From: DATCMH01 sp036563505
GTDB lineage: Bacteria > Pseudomonadota > Alphaproteobacteria > Rhizobiales > Beijerinckiaceae
NCBI GenBank assembly: GCA_036563505.1
Contig: DATCMH010000012.1
Coordinates: 1 to 64,000 of the forward strand
DNA: 64,000 bases
Direction of reading: 5' to 3'
Shown here: positions 1-8,564 of the stretch, piece after piece
Layout: every line of letters starts with the position of its first letter
Numbering within the stretch: the stretch's first letter is position 1
Program-made: the position numbers and the translations under genes
The notes under the pieces: model-generated
The model's input: only the letters and a program-made list of their open reading frames with translations
Told to the model about the DNA's origin: nothing
Databases searched by the model: none

Positions 1-89
1 TCGCGTCGGCGGACCGGCCGACGCGACGAGCGCAACGCAGTGGAGCGGGGGTGAGGGGGGCTCTCCGCTATTCGAGACCATGCCCACCA

Positions 90-142
90 CCCCTCATCCG
101 GCCGGCTCACGCCGGCCACCCTCTCTCACGAGGGAAGAAGGC
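90..142. repeat. Dispersed GC-rich repeat, hairpin-forming
   Basis: This is one copy of a repeat family seen again near 29.7-30.0 kb and 54.5-54.9 kb and inside ileS. It has the pattern CCCCTCATCC, a CCGGC-tcac-GCCGG hairpin, ACCCTCTC and then a GGGA-rich tail. The central hairpin is a 7-bp stem, GGCCGGC/GCCGGCC, at 100..117. It lies just past the stop of the epimerase gene, so it may also help end that transcript. Bases 1-89 hold no gene that I can support. Confidence 0.6.
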
Positions 143-146
143 AATC

Positions 147-1160
147 TCAGTTGTAGTGCCGCCGGTACCACGCCACGAAGGCCGGGATGCCGGTCGAGAG
201 GGGCGTCGTTGGCCGGTAGCCGGTGAGACGCTCCAAGAGGTCGGCACTGGCGAAGGTCTGCTCGACGTCCCCTGGGGGAAGCGGCTCGAGAACGCGTTTC
301 GCTCCCAATCCTAACGCCCGCTCGATCTCCGCGACGAAATCAGTGAGCCGCACCGGCCGCCCGGCGCCGATGTTGACGAGGCGGTAGGGCGCGGCCGGGC
401 TCAAGGTGTCGCCCAGCAGCGGCGTCGCGCCTTCCCGCGCGTCCGGCGCCGGCGGGACCTGCGCCGCGAGGCGCAGGATCGCCTCGATCAGGTCGTCGAC
501 GTAGGTGAAGTCGCGCCGGCTCTCGCCGTGATTGAAGAGCCGGATCGGCTCGCTCGCCAGGATCGCCCGGGTGAACAGGAAATAGGCCATGTCCGGCCGG
601 CCCCAGGGGCCGTAGACGGTGAAGAAGCGGAAGGCCGTCGTCGGGATGGCGAAGAGATGGGCATAGGAATGCGCCATCAGTTCCGTCGAGGCCTTGGTGG
701 CGGCGTAGAGCGTGATGGGGTGGACCGCCGGATCCGTCTCCTCGAAGGGGATCTTGCTGTTGGCGCCGTAGGCCGAGCTCGTCGAGGCGAGCATCAAGTG
801 GCCGACGGGATGGGCCCGGCAGGCTTCGAGCAGGTTGAAGGTGCCCACCAGATTGGCGTCGAGATAGGCCCGCGGGTTCTCGATGGAGTAGCGCACGCCC
901 GCCTGCGCCGCGAGGTGGAACACGCGCTCGGGCCGGGCCGCGCCGAAAACCTCATTCAGCGCAGCGTGGTTCTCCAGCGCGACTTCCGCGAAGGAGAAGT
1001 TTTCAGCCTCGGCGAGCTGGTCGAGGCGGCGGCGCTTCAGGGCCGGGTCGTAGTAGGGGGTCAGGGCGTCGAGGCCTGTCACCGTGTGGCCCTCGGCGAG
1101 GAGACGCCGCGCGAGGTGGAATCCAATGAAGCCGGCGGCCCCGGTCACCAACACGCGCAT
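147..1160 (-). CDS. NAD-dependent epimerase, UDP-glucuronate 4-epimerase type
   Basis: A 337-residue extended short-chain dehydrogenase. The N-terminal Rossmann motif GAAGFIGFH (about residues 7-15) binds NAD. The catalytic Tyr and Lys are in YAATK, preceded by the serine-rich STSSAYG segment. Length and the FRFFTVYGPWGRPDMA segment match the UDP-glucuronate 4-epimerase (LspL/CapI) branch, which makes UDP-galacturonate for capsule, LPS or exopolysaccharide. The exact sugar substrate is inferred. No other polysaccharide gene is in the window; the locus may continue to the left. The start is ATG at 1160. Confidence 0.85.
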   Translation of the reverse strand: MRVLVTGAAGFIGFHLARRLLAEGHTVTGLDALTPYYDPALKRRRLDQLAEAENFSFAEVALENHAALNEVFGAARPERVFHLAAQAGVRYSIENPRAYLDANLVGTFNLLEACRAHPVGHLMLASTSSAYGANSKIPFEETDPAVHPITLYAATKASTELMAHSYAHLFAIPTTAFRFFTVYGPWGRPDMAYFLFTRAILASEPIRLFNHGESRRDFTYVDDLIEAILRLAAQVPPAPDAREGATPLLGDTLSPAAPYRLVNIGAGRPVRLTDFVAEIERALGLGAKRVLEPLPPGDVEQTFASADLLERLTGYRPTTPLSTGIPAFVAWYRRHYN

Positions 1161-1230
1161 CGCAGCGAACGTCCTTGAGCCCTCGCGGTACTGCCTAGCC
1201 TGCTTTCGCGAGGCGGCAAAGGCTCAAGCT

Positions 1231-2004
1231 TCAACGCTCCACGAAGGCGCGCTCGACGACGAAATGGCCCGGCTCCGAATGGTTGCCCTCGGCGAAGCCG
1301 CGGCCGCCGAGGAGCGCCCGGATGTCCGCGACCATGGCAGGGCTGCCGCAGAGCATGATGCGATCGTCTGTCGGGCCGAGATCCGGCACGCCGAGATCGG
1401 CGAAAAGTTTGCCCGAGGCGATGAGATCGGTAATGCGGCCGCGGTTGCGGAACGGTTCGCGGGTGACGGTGGGATAGTAGACGAGCTTCTCGCGGATCAG
1501 GTCGCCGAGATACTCGTCGGCGGGCAGAACTTCAGTGATGGTCTCGCCGTAGGCGAGTTCCGAGACCTGCCGGCAGCCGTGGATGAGCACGACCCGCTCA
1601 TAGCGCTCGTAGGTCTCCGGGTCCTTGATGATGCTCATGAAGGGCGCGAGGCCGGTGCCGGTGCCGATGAGGTAGAGGCGCCGGCCGGGCAGCAGGTTGT
1701 CGTGGATCAGGGTGCCGGTCGCCTTGCGGCCGACGATGATCGGATCGCCGACCTTCAGGTGCTGCAGGCGCGAGGTGAGCGGGCCGTCGGGCACCTTGAT
1801 CGAGAAGAACTCGAGTTCCTCCTCGTGGTTGGCGCTCACCATGCTGTAGGCGCGCACCAGCGGTCGGCCGTCCACCTCCAGGCCGATCATCGTGAACTGG
1901 CCGTTCTGAAAGCGGAAGCCCGGGTCGCGGGTCGTGCGGAAGCTGAACAGGGTGTCGGTCCAGTGGTGAACCTGGAGGACGCGTTCCTGGTTGTAGGCGC
2001 TCAT
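1231..2004 (-). CDS. fpr: Ferredoxin--NADP+ reductase
   Basis: A 257-residue soluble flavoprotein that passes electrons between NADP(H) and ferredoxin or flavodoxin. The FAD-binding motif RAYSMVS lies at about residues 50-56, the NADP-binding glycine motif GTGTGLAPFMS at about 110-120, and the C-terminus ends FVVERAFVER, as in bacterial subclass Fpr enzymes. The ATG at 2004 (MSAYNQERVL) gives the usual family length. The frame stays open 91 codons further upstream, but that part is Arg/Pro-rich and unlike the family. It is divergent from the DHH phosphoesterase gene, with 174 bp between them. Confidence 0.9.
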   Translation of the reverse strand: MSAYNQERVLQVHHWTDTLFSFRTTRDPGFRFQNGQFTMIGLEVDGRPLVRAYSMVSANHEEELEFFSIKVPDGPLTSRLQHLKVGDPIIVGRKATGTLIHDNLLPGRRLYLIGTGTGLAPFMSIIKDPETYERYERVVLIHGCRQVSELAYGETITEVLPADEYLGDLIREKLVYYPTVTREPFRNRGRITDLIASGKLFADLGVPDLGPTDDRIMLCGSPAMVADIRALLGGRGFAEGNHSEPGHFVVERAFVER

Positions 2005-2178
2005 GAGGATCGTTCGGGTGGGCTGAAAAGGTGCTCGGGACGGGTGCGGGCCGTTCAATGCCCCGCGCGCGATGCCCTGCCAAGTGCCGATCGGGCCGCT
2101 TGGTTCCCCCGCCGGGGCATGGCGCCGCGCTTGAGGGGCGGGTGGGAACCGAGCCGGCCCGTCGCGGGTCATGCCCGC

Positions 2179-3261
2179 ATGCCGGACCTCGACGACGCCT
2201 GGATCGCCGACCAACAGCAGCGCTTCGCGGGCGCCCTCGACGGCTTCGGCGCGGGCCAGCCTCTCGTGCTGGCGCATAACGATGCCGACGGGCTCTCGGC
2301 GGGCGCCCTCTTCGCCCGGGCTTTCGAGGGGAGCCGCTTCGGCCCGGCGCGGGTGCGCCTCGTCGGACGGGGCGAGGGCGCCTGGTCACCGGCGATGACG
2401 GCCGAGCTCGGGGCCGGTCTCCGGCCCGCCGGCCTCGTTGTCACGGATCTCGGCGTGCAGGCGGACGCGATCCTCGACGGCGCGCCGACCGTCGTTGTCG
2501 ACCATCACGTACCGGTCAGTCTTCCCACCCCTGAGGTGGCGACACTGATCTCGGGCTACGGCGTCGCGCCCGTGCCCACCTCGAGCCTTCTCGCCTACTG
2601 GTGCGCGAAGGCCCTCGTCGGTGAGGACATACTGCGCGACCTTGCCTGGCTCGCCGCGCTGGGGCTCGTCGGCGACCTCGGCGAGAAGGGCGCGGCCCGC
2701 GACTTCCCCGACATTACGACGGAGGTTCGCGCCCGGCATTCCGCCAAGGCCCTGCGCGAGGCGAGCGCCCTCGTCAACGCGCCGCGCCGCTCGGCGGGAG
2801 GCGACGCCGCGCCGGCGCTCGCCCTGCTTCTCGCGGCGCGCGGACCGGAGGACGTGCTCTCCGGCGATCATCCCGAGACGGCGGCCCTGCGGGCGGCGCA
2901 GGAGGAGGTCAAAGCGGCGCTCGATGCGGCGCGGCGGATCGCCCCCACTTTCGCCGGACCGGCCGCTCTCATCCTGATGAGCACGCCTTGCCAGATCCAT
3001 CCCCTGATCGCCCAGTCCTGGACCGGGCGGCTCAGGCGGCAGATCGTGATCGCGGCCAATACCGGCTACCGCGAGGGCTGGGTTCACTTCGCCCTGCGCA
3101 GCGCCACGGGACAGAACCTGATCGCCTTCCTGAAGGAGCGGGCGCCCCCGAATCTCAGCCCGGACGAACAGTTCGCGAACGGGCACGAGGGCGCAACCGG
3201 TGGCTCGCTGCGGCCGGACACCTGGGCCCGCTTCCTCGAAGGCCTCGGCTTCAAGGCCTAG
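2179..3261 (+). CDS. DHH-family phosphoesterase (RecJ-like)
   Basis: A 360-residue protein with the DHH nuclease plan. HNDADGLSAG near the N-terminus holds motif I Asp residues, VVVDHHVP holds the name-giving D108-H109-H110, GDLGEKG follows, and a DHHA1-like C-terminus ends with GHEGATGGSL. The family hydrolyses phosphodiesters with Mn2+; members include RecJ exonuclease and nanoRNase. At 360 residues it lacks the extra domains of full RecJ, so calling it recJ would be too specific. The ATG at 2179 was chosen because homology begins there; the frame is open far upstream in unrelated sequence. Its stop overlaps the convergent kinase gene by 11 bp. Confidence 0.8.
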   Translation: MPDLDDAWIADQQQRFAGALDGFGAGQPLVLAHNDADGLSAGALFARAFEGSRFGPARVRLVGRGEGAWSPAMTAELGAGLRPAGLVVTDLGVQADAILDGAPTVVVDHHVPVSLPTPEVATLISGYGVAPVPTSSLLAYWCAKALVGEDILRDLAWLAALGLVGDLGEKGAARDFPDITTEVRARHSAKALREASALVNAPRRSAGGDAAPALALLLAARGPEDVLSGDHPETAALRAAQEEVKAALDAARRIAPTFAGPAALILMSTPCQIHPLIAQSWTGRLRRQIVIAANTGYREGWVHFALRSATGQNLIAFLKERAPPNLSPDEQFANGHEGATGGSLRPDTWARFLEGLGFKA

Positions 3262-6200
3262 CAGCCAGCATCTGGGCCACCACGGCCTGGAGGTCGTGGA
3301 TGCGGAAAGGCTTGCGCAGCACGGGGGTGTCCGGGCCGGCGGCGCTCTCGATGGCTGCGGTATCGGCATAGCCGCTGGCGAAGACGATGGGCAGGCTCGG
3401 CCGGCGCTGGCGCGCGGCCCGGGCCACCTCGGCCCCGTTCATGCCCGGCATGGCGAAATCCACCATCATCAGGTCGGGCGACTCCGCATCGAGAGCGGCG
3501 AGGCCCGCCGGCCCGTCGGCCGCCTCGACGACGCGGTAGCCCAGGGCGTCGAGGCTGTCGGCGAGCACGCGCCGGATGTCCGGATCGTCGTCCACGATCA
3601 GGATCGTCGCAGAGGCTCCGACCTCGGATTGTCCCAGGCCGCCTCCGGCCTGATCCGGGTGCAGGGCCGCGTCGGTGCGGGGCAGGAGGATGCGCACCGT
3701 CGTGCCGTGCCCCTCCCGGCTCTCCAGGCGCACGGCGCCGCCGGCCTGGCGCGCGATGCCGTAGACTTGGGACAGGCCGAGGCCCGTGCCCTTGCCGATG
3801 CCTTTCGTGGTGAAGAACGGGTCGAAAGCCCGCTCCAGCACCTCAGGCGACATCCCCGAGCCCGTGTCCGTGACGGCGAGCTCGACGTAGGCGCCGGGCT
3901 CGAGCTCGGGGTCGGCCCCGACCTGGCGCAAGGCCGTGCGGAGCGTGAGGTCGCCGCCGTCCGGCATCGCGTCGCGCGCGTTGATGCACAGGTTGAGCAC
4001 GGCCATCTCGAGCTGGGTCGGATCCGAGAGAACGGGCCATCGCCGCTCGTCGAGCGCGACATGGAGGCGGATCATGGGTCCGAGGGTCCGCGCGAGGAGG
4101 TCGCGCATGCCGTCGACGAGATCGGCCACGATCAGCGGCTTCAGCTCGAGGCGCTGCGCCCGGGAGAAGGCGAGGAGCTGCCCCGTGAGCTTTGCCCCGC
4201 GCTCGGCGGCGGCGAGCCCGGCTTCCGCGAACCGGCGCACCCGCTCGACGTCGGTGGGCTTGCGGCGGATGAGGTCGAAGGAGCCCACCACGGCGCCGAG
4301 CAGGTTGTTGAAGTCGTGCGCGATGCCGCCGGTGAGCTGGCCCACGGCCTCCATCTTCTGCGCCTGGCGCAAGGCGTCCTGCGCCTGCTGCAGCTCGGCA
4401 GCCGCGGCCTTCTCGGCCGTGACGTCGCGGCCGATGCAGTAGATCAGTTGGCCCTCGGGCTCGATCACCCAGGAGATCCAGCGCCAAGCGCCGTCCGCGG
4501 TGCGGTAGCGATCCTCGAAATTCAGGGAATGGTGGTTGCCGGCCGCCAGCCGTGCGAGCTCGGCCGCGGTGCGCTCGGCGTCGTCGGGATGCTTGATCTC
4601 GGCCGCCTTGCGGCCGGTGAGCCAGTCGAGGGGCCAGCCGAGGAGGCGTTCCCAGGCCGGGTTGACGCTCACCAGCGTGCCGTCGGTCTTCGCCACGCAC
4701 ATCAGGTCGGGCGAGAGCTGCCAGATGCGGTCGCGCTCAGCGGTGCGCTCGGCCACCTGTGCTTCGAGCGTGGCGTTGGCGCGTTGCACGGCCTGGAACA
4801 GGCGGGCGTTGTCGATGGCGACCGCGGCCTGGCCCGCGAGCCCGATCATGAGCCGCTCATGGCGCTCGCTGAACCGGCCGGGCTCGGGATGACCGAAGAA
4901 AAGGCCGCCGATCACCTCGCCTGAGCGCGAGGTCACCGGCACGGCGAGGTAGCTCCGCACCGGCAGATGCCCCTCGGGCATGCCTCGGTGCGGCGTGTTC
5001 AGACCGTAGCGCGGGTCGACGAGAATGTCGTTCGAGCGGATGACGCTCTCGCCCTTGAAGGTGGGTCGGAACACCGACGTAGCGCGCGGCATGCCGAAGC
5101 GGTCGAAGGAGGACCGCTCGGCGCCAGACAGGGTGTAGAGCATGAGGCTCTCTCCCCGCTCATTCAGCACGTTGTAGAAGAAGGCGCCGAACCCCGCGCC
5201 GGTGATCGCGACGCCAGCGTCGGTCACCGTCTGCACCGCCCGCTCGAGATCGAGCTCCCCCGCGAGCGCCGCTCCGGCGCGGTTGATGGCTTCGAGAGCG
5301 TGGGTCTCCTCGGCCAGCTCGGCCCGGGCCCGTTCCTGCTCCGTGATGTCGGCGTGGACGCCGACCCACTCGCGAACCGTGCCGTCCGCCTCCGTGACCG
5401 GGATGGCGCGGACCGAGAACAGGCGCCACGCGCCGTCGCGGCGCCGAACCCGGTGCTGGAACACGAAGGGCCGGCGCTCGCGCACCGCCGCGGTCCAGGC
5501 CTCCAGGGTCGGCTCGGCGTCGTCGGGATGGATGGCCGCCGTCCAGCCGTAGCCCTGGTACGCGTGGGGCGATTGCCCCGTGAGGGCGGCCCAGCCCGGC
5601 TGATCGCCGCTCATCCGGCCCGCGGCGTCGTTGGTCCAGAGCACGCCGTCGACGGCGGCCACCGCGCCGGCGAAGCGCTCGTGGCTGGCGCGCAGCCGCA
5701 TCTCCGCGAGCTTGCGGTCGTGGATGTCCTCGACGAGCCCGTACCAGCGCAGGATCGCGCCGGCCTCGTCCCGGAGCGGGTTCGCCCGCGCCCGCATCCA
5801 GCGGTGCTCGCCCGTCGTCGCGACGCGGATGCGGTACTCCACATCCACCGGTTTGCCCGAGGCGAGGGACGCCGAGAAGGAAGCGATCGCCGCCGGCTGG
5901 TCGTCCGGATGGACCACCCGCGCCCAGCCCTCGCCGAGGGGCTCGCCGGGCGCCTGGCCGGTGAGGTCGAGCCAACGCTTCGAATAGGAGGTGATCCGCC
6001 CCTGAGGATCGCAGGTCCAGGGCACCTGCGGGTTGAGCTCGACGGTGTTGCGCAGCTCCTGCTCGCTCGCGCGCAGGGCCGCCTCGGCCGCCTCGCGGCG
6101 GCGCTCGGCCAGGACGCGCTCCGTGGTCTCGACCACGATGGCGAGCACGCCGCCGGGCCGCCCGGATTCGTCGGGCACCGGCGCGTAGTCGAGGTCCATG

Positions 6201-6604
6201 AAGACCTGCTCGGGCTGGCCGTGGCGGTGAAGCGTCAGCTCCTGGCCGCGGTAGGAGAGCGTGCCGCCGGAGAGCCCGACCCGCATGACGTGGTCGTTGA
6301 AGTCGGCGACCTCGGGCCAGCCCTCGCGCACCTTGGAGCCGAGGAGCTCAGGGTGCCGCCCGCCGGCGAAGGCGGAATAGGCGTCGTTGTAGAGCATGAC
6401 GCCGTCCTCGCCCCAGAGCAGCACCATGGGCACGGGGGAGCGCAGCACGAGGCCGACCGTGGTGAGCAGGCTCTGCGGCCAATCCGTGAGAGGGCCGAGC
6501 GGGGTCGCGGCCCAGTCGCGGGACGCGATGAGCCGCCCGGTCTCGCCGCTGGCCAGGAGGGTGTTGGTGAGACTCAAGACGGTCGTCGGCCGGGGCTCGG
6601 GCAT
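3251..6604 (-). CDS. Hybrid sensor histidine kinase (PAS/GAF/HisKA/HATPase/REC)
   Basis: A cytoplasmic hybrid kinase of 1117 residues with no membrane segment. In order it has an N-terminal PAS-like sensor, two further PAS/PAC modules (about 190-430), a GAF domain (about 440-600), another PAS (about 630-750), HisKA with H763 in GGIAHDFNNLLGA, an HATPase with GKGTGLGLSQVYG, and a C-terminal receiver with phospho-acceptor D1049 in MMVDFAMPGMNG. The HDFNN H-box fits the group of hybrid kinases that signal through their own receiver. The signal is unknown. An in-frame TTG at 6658 would add 18 residues; ATG at 6604 was preferred, but neither has a clear Shine-Dalgarno site. Confidence 0.85.
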   Translation of the reverse strand: MPEPRPTTVLSLTNTLLASGETGRLIASRDWAATPLGPLTDWPQSLLTTVGLVLRSPVPMVLLWGEDGVMLYNDAYSAFAGGRHPELLGSKVREGWPEVADFNDHVMRVGLSGGTLSYRGQELTLHRHGQPEQVFMDLDYAPVPDESGRPGGVLAIVVETTERVLAERRREAAEAALRASEQELRNTVELNPQVPWTCDPQGRITSYSKRWLDLTGQAPGEPLGEGWARVVHPDDQPAAIASFSASLASGKPVDVEYRIRVATTGEHRWMRARANPLRDEAGAILRWYGLVEDIHDRKLAEMRLRASHERFAGAVAAVDGVLWTNDAAGRMSGDQPGWAALTGQSPHAYQGYGWTAAIHPDDAEPTLEAWTAAVRERRPFVFQHRVRRRDGAWRLFSVRAIPVTEADGTVREWVGVHADITEQERARAELAEETHALEAINRAGAALAGELDLERAVQTVTDAGVAITGAGFGAFFYNVLNERGESLMLYTLSGAERSSFDRFGMPRATSVFRPTFKGESVIRSNDILVDPRYGLNTPHRGMPEGHLPVRSYLAVPVTSRSGEVIGGLFFGHPEPGRFSERHERLMIGLAGQAAVAIDNARLFQAVQRANATLEAQVAERTAERDRIWQLSPDLMCVAKTDGTLVSVNPAWERLLGWPLDWLTGRKAAEIKHPDDAERTAAELARLAAGNHHSLNFEDRYRTADGAWRWISWVIEPEGQLIYCIGRDVTAEKAAAAELQQAQDALRQAQKMEAVGQLTGGIAHDFNNLLGAVVGSFDLIRRKPTDVERVRRFAEAGLAAAERGAKLTGQLLAFSRAQRLELKPLIVADLVDGMRDLLARTLGPMIRLHVALDERRWPVLSDPTQLEMAVLNLCINARDAMPDGGDLTLRTALRQVGADPELEPGAYVELAVTDTGSGMSPEVLERAFDPFFTTKGIGKGTGLGLSQVYGIARQAGGAVRLESREGHGTTVRILLPRTDAALHPDQAGGGLGQSEVGASATILIVDDDPDIRRVLADSLDALGYRVVEAADGPAGLAALDAESPDLMMVDFAMPGMNGAEVARAARQRRPSLPIVFASGYADTAAIESAAGPDTPVLRKPFRIHDLQAVVAQMLAARP

Positions 6605-6720
6605 CCGCCGCGCGGGCGGAGTGAGGGATGGTGAGGCGATACTCTGCGCGTAAGGCAACGCCGTCCCGATGTCATGGGTCCCACGTCGCCCTTTCGCGCC
6701 TCCTCACGCTCCCTTGGAGC

Positions 6721-7158
6721 TCACGCGGCCGAGGGGGCCTCGATCGGGACGGGGCGGGGGCGCCCCTCAGCGTCGATCGCCACGAAGGTGAAGGTGGCCA
6801 CCGTCACCTTCTCGCGCACCTGCGTCTGGAAGCGCCGGGCCCAGGCCTCGACCCGGATGACCATGGAGGTGCGTCCGACGCGCTCCACTTGGGTGTAGAC
6901 GCACAGCACGTCGCCCACGCGCACGGGGCTGATGAAGTGCATGGCGTCGACCGCCACCGTCACCACGCGCCCCTGCGCCCGGTCGACCCCGGCGATGCCG
7001 CCGGCCTGGTCCATCTGCGACATCACCCAGCCGCCGAAGATGTCGCCGTTGGCGTTGGTGTCCGCCGGCATGGCGATCGTGCGCACGGTGAGCTCGCCCC
7101 GCGGCTCGTCCGTCTCCCGCTGGTTCATCTCTCCCTGGCCCATCTCTCCTTGGCTCAT
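6721..7158 (-). CDS. Acyl-CoA thioesterase, YciA family
   Basis: A 145-residue hotdog-fold thioesterase that hydrolyses acyl-CoA to free acid and CoA. The ADTNANGDIFGGWVMSQMD segment is the YciA/BACH active-site helix region, with the catalytic Asp after NANG. The body continues HFISPVRVGDVLCVY, which is also typical. The N-terminus repeats GEMGQGEM and has three in-frame ATGs (residues 1, 6 and 11), so the true start could be up to 10 codons downstream. The gene stands alone between the hybrid kinase and tRNA-Arg. Confidence 0.85.
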   Translation of the reverse strand: MSQGEMGQGEMNQRETDEPRGELTVRTIAMPADTNANGDIFGGWVMSQMDQAGGIAGVDRAQGRVVTVAVDAMHFISPVRVGDVLCVYTQVERVGRTSMVIRVEAWARRFQTQVREKVTVATFTFVAIDAEGRPRPVPIEAPSAA

Positions 7159-7345
7159 GTCCGCTCCCCGTCACCTCCCGACCTTCGCCTTGCCCCGCGG
7201 TTCGGCGCAAGAGCCGAGCCGAGGGTCGACGCTTCCCTGATGAGATGCCCGCCCGCGCCGACCGGCGCCTACGGGGTTGCCAACCCGGAGCGAAGGAGCT
7301 AGATCACCGCTCCCGGCCCGAGCTTCAAGGCTCCGGCCGCGGCAG

Positions 7346-7422
7346 GCGCCCGTAGCTCAGCTGGATAGAGCACCAGACTACGAATCTGGGGGTCAGAGGT
7401 TCGAATCCTTTCGGGCGCGCCA
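7346..7422 (+). tRNA. tRNA-Arg (anticodon ACG)
   Basis: A full cloverleaf can be folded by eye. The acceptor stem GCGCCCG (7346-7352) pairs with CGGGCGC (7412-7418). The anticodon stem CCAGA/TCTGG encloses loop CTACGAA, with anticodon ACG at 7380-7382. A T-arm with TTCGAAT follows, and CCA is encoded at 7420-7422. ACG is normally edited to ICG by TadA and reads CGN arginine codons. Confidence 0.97.
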
Positions 7423-7460
7423 TTTCTCCCTTCGTGATCCGATTGGCTTGAAGCCTTGAG

Positions 7461-7484
7461 AGCGTGCGTTGATGCGCGCTTTTT
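7461..7484 (+). terminator. Rho-independent terminator after tRNA-Arg
   Basis: The stem AGCGTGC (7461-7467) pairs with GCGCGCT (7474-7480), with one G-T pair and a 6-base loop, and is followed directly by a T run. It sits about 40 bp behind the tRNA and should end its transcript. Between here and the imuA promoter at 7717 I see no gene. Confidence 0.7.
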
Positions 7485-7716
7485 CGTTTGCAAGCACGTA
7501 ACGGCGCACCGTCGGCATGAGCCTGCTCGGGGCGTTAAGCCTGCGCGCTGACCTGAACGCGCGCGGCTGGAAGATCAGCATTTCGCCACGTCACTGGCGA
7601 AGTGCCTCGTTCAGCGGTCGCGCACCTGTCTGGCCAGCATACCGAAGGCACGAAGCCTCTCCGCCGGTCCGCTGTGGAGAGAGGCAGATCGGGCGGCGCG
7701 AAATTTCCTTCGAAGC

Positions 7717-7746
7717 TTGACTCTTTCGCGAGGCAGCGGCGTTTAT
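7717..7746 (+). promoter_or_regulatory. Predicted promoter of imuA-imuB-dnaE2
   Basis: TTGACT at 7717-7722 is a good -35 element. GTTTAT at 7741-7746, 18 bp downstream, is a possible -10. The LexA box begins 2 bp after it, so bound LexA would block RNA polymerase. This is a prediction by pattern and position only. Confidence 0.5.
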
Positions 7747-7747
7747 A

Positions 7748-7762
7748 GAACAAAACAGGAAC
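7748..7762 (+). promoter_or_regulatory. LexA box (GAAC-N7-GAAC)
   Basis: GAACAAAACAGGAAC is an exact match to the alphaproteobacterial LexA operator GAAC-N7-GAAC, 4 bp before the imuA start codon. It overlaps the likely Shine-Dalgarno bases (CAGGA). It puts the mutasome operon under SOS control, as in Caulobacter and rhizobia. Confidence 0.92.
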
Positions 7763-7766
7763 ACAT

Positions 7767-8564
7767 ATGTCGCAGGCGCGCGATGGCGTGTCGGCGCTCA
7801 GGACCGCTTTGGCCCGGTTCGATCCGGCGGCGGACCTGATGGCGACCGACCTGGTCCCTTTCGGCCTGCCGAGCCTCGACGAGGGGCTCGGCGGCGGAGT
7901 GCGACGTGGGGCCATGCACGAGGTTTATGCGGCGGAAAGTGAGGGCCACGAGGTTGCGAGCGCAGGATTCGGCCTTGGCATGGCGCTCCGCGCCAGCCGC
8001 GGGGGAGCCTTCGCCTGGATCCGGCAGGACGAAGCCGATGCCGCCGTCGGACGTCTCCACGGGGCGGGCCTCGCCGCCTTCGGCGCGAATCCGGCCTGTC
8101 TCACGCTCGTGCGGGTCGCGGATGCGGAAGGGCTGTTCAGGGCGGCCCGCGACGCCCTGCGCTGCTCGGGCCTCGGTGCCGTCCTCGCCGAGGCCTGGGG
8201 AACCTCCCGCTCGCTCGATCTCACCGCGAGCCGCCGCCTCGCCCTGGCGGCGAGCCAATCCGGCGTCACCCTCGTGATGGTGAGGCTCGGCGCCGCCCCC
8301 GCGCCGAGCGCCGCCATGACCCGCTGGTCGGTGGCGGCAGCCGCCTCGACCCCGCTCGAGGCCAACGCCCCGGGTCGTCCGGCTTTCGCAGTCACCCTGC
8401 TTCGTCACCGCGCCGGCACCCCCGGCGGAACCTGGCACCTGGAGTGGGACCGTGACCGCGCCGTCTTCGCCGAGCCTGCGCCGCTACCTCGCCCTGTGGT
8501 GTCCGTTCCTGCCCGCCGAGCGGCTGGAGCGCGCGATGAGGCGGCGTGGCGAAGAGCCGTGTGA
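7767..8564 (+). CDS. imuA: ImuA, SOS mutasome accessory protein
   Basis: A 265-residue RecA/SulA-like protein, the first gene of the SOS mutagenesis cassette. The N-terminal GLPSLDEGLGGGVRRGAMHEVY matches the ImuA family, where it stands in place of a Walker A region. ImuA works with ImuB and DnaE2 in error-prone bypass of DNA lesions; in alphaproteobacteria it binds RecA and promotes assembly of the bypass complex (family knowledge). It has the LexA box just upstream and overlaps imuB by 113 bp in another frame, so the genes are co-transcribed and probably coupled in translation. Confidence 0.88.
   Translation: MSQARDGVSALRTALARFDPAADLMATDLVPFGLPSLDEGLGGGVRRGAMHEVYAAESEGHEVASAGFGLGMALRASRGGAFAWIRQDEADAAVGRLHGAGLAAFGANPACLTLVRVADAEGLFRAARDALRCSGLGAVLAEAWGTSRSLDLTASRRLALAASQSGVTLVMVRLGAAPAPSAAMTRWSVAAAASTPLEANAPGRPAFAVTLLRHRAGTPGGTWHLEWDRDRAVFAEPAPLPRPVVSVPARRAAGARDEAAWRRAV

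Noticed and set aside
1084..3261. A 725-codon open frame covering the DHH phosphoesterase
   Set aside because: The first 365 codons run antisense to the reductase and epimerase genes and have no family-like sequence; homology begins at ATG 2179.
3200..4924. A 574-codon plus-strand frame across the hybrid kinase
   Set aside because: It is the antisense shadow of the PAS/HisKA/REC coding sequence in very GC-rich DNA; composition is His/Glu/Gly-rich with no recognisable domain.
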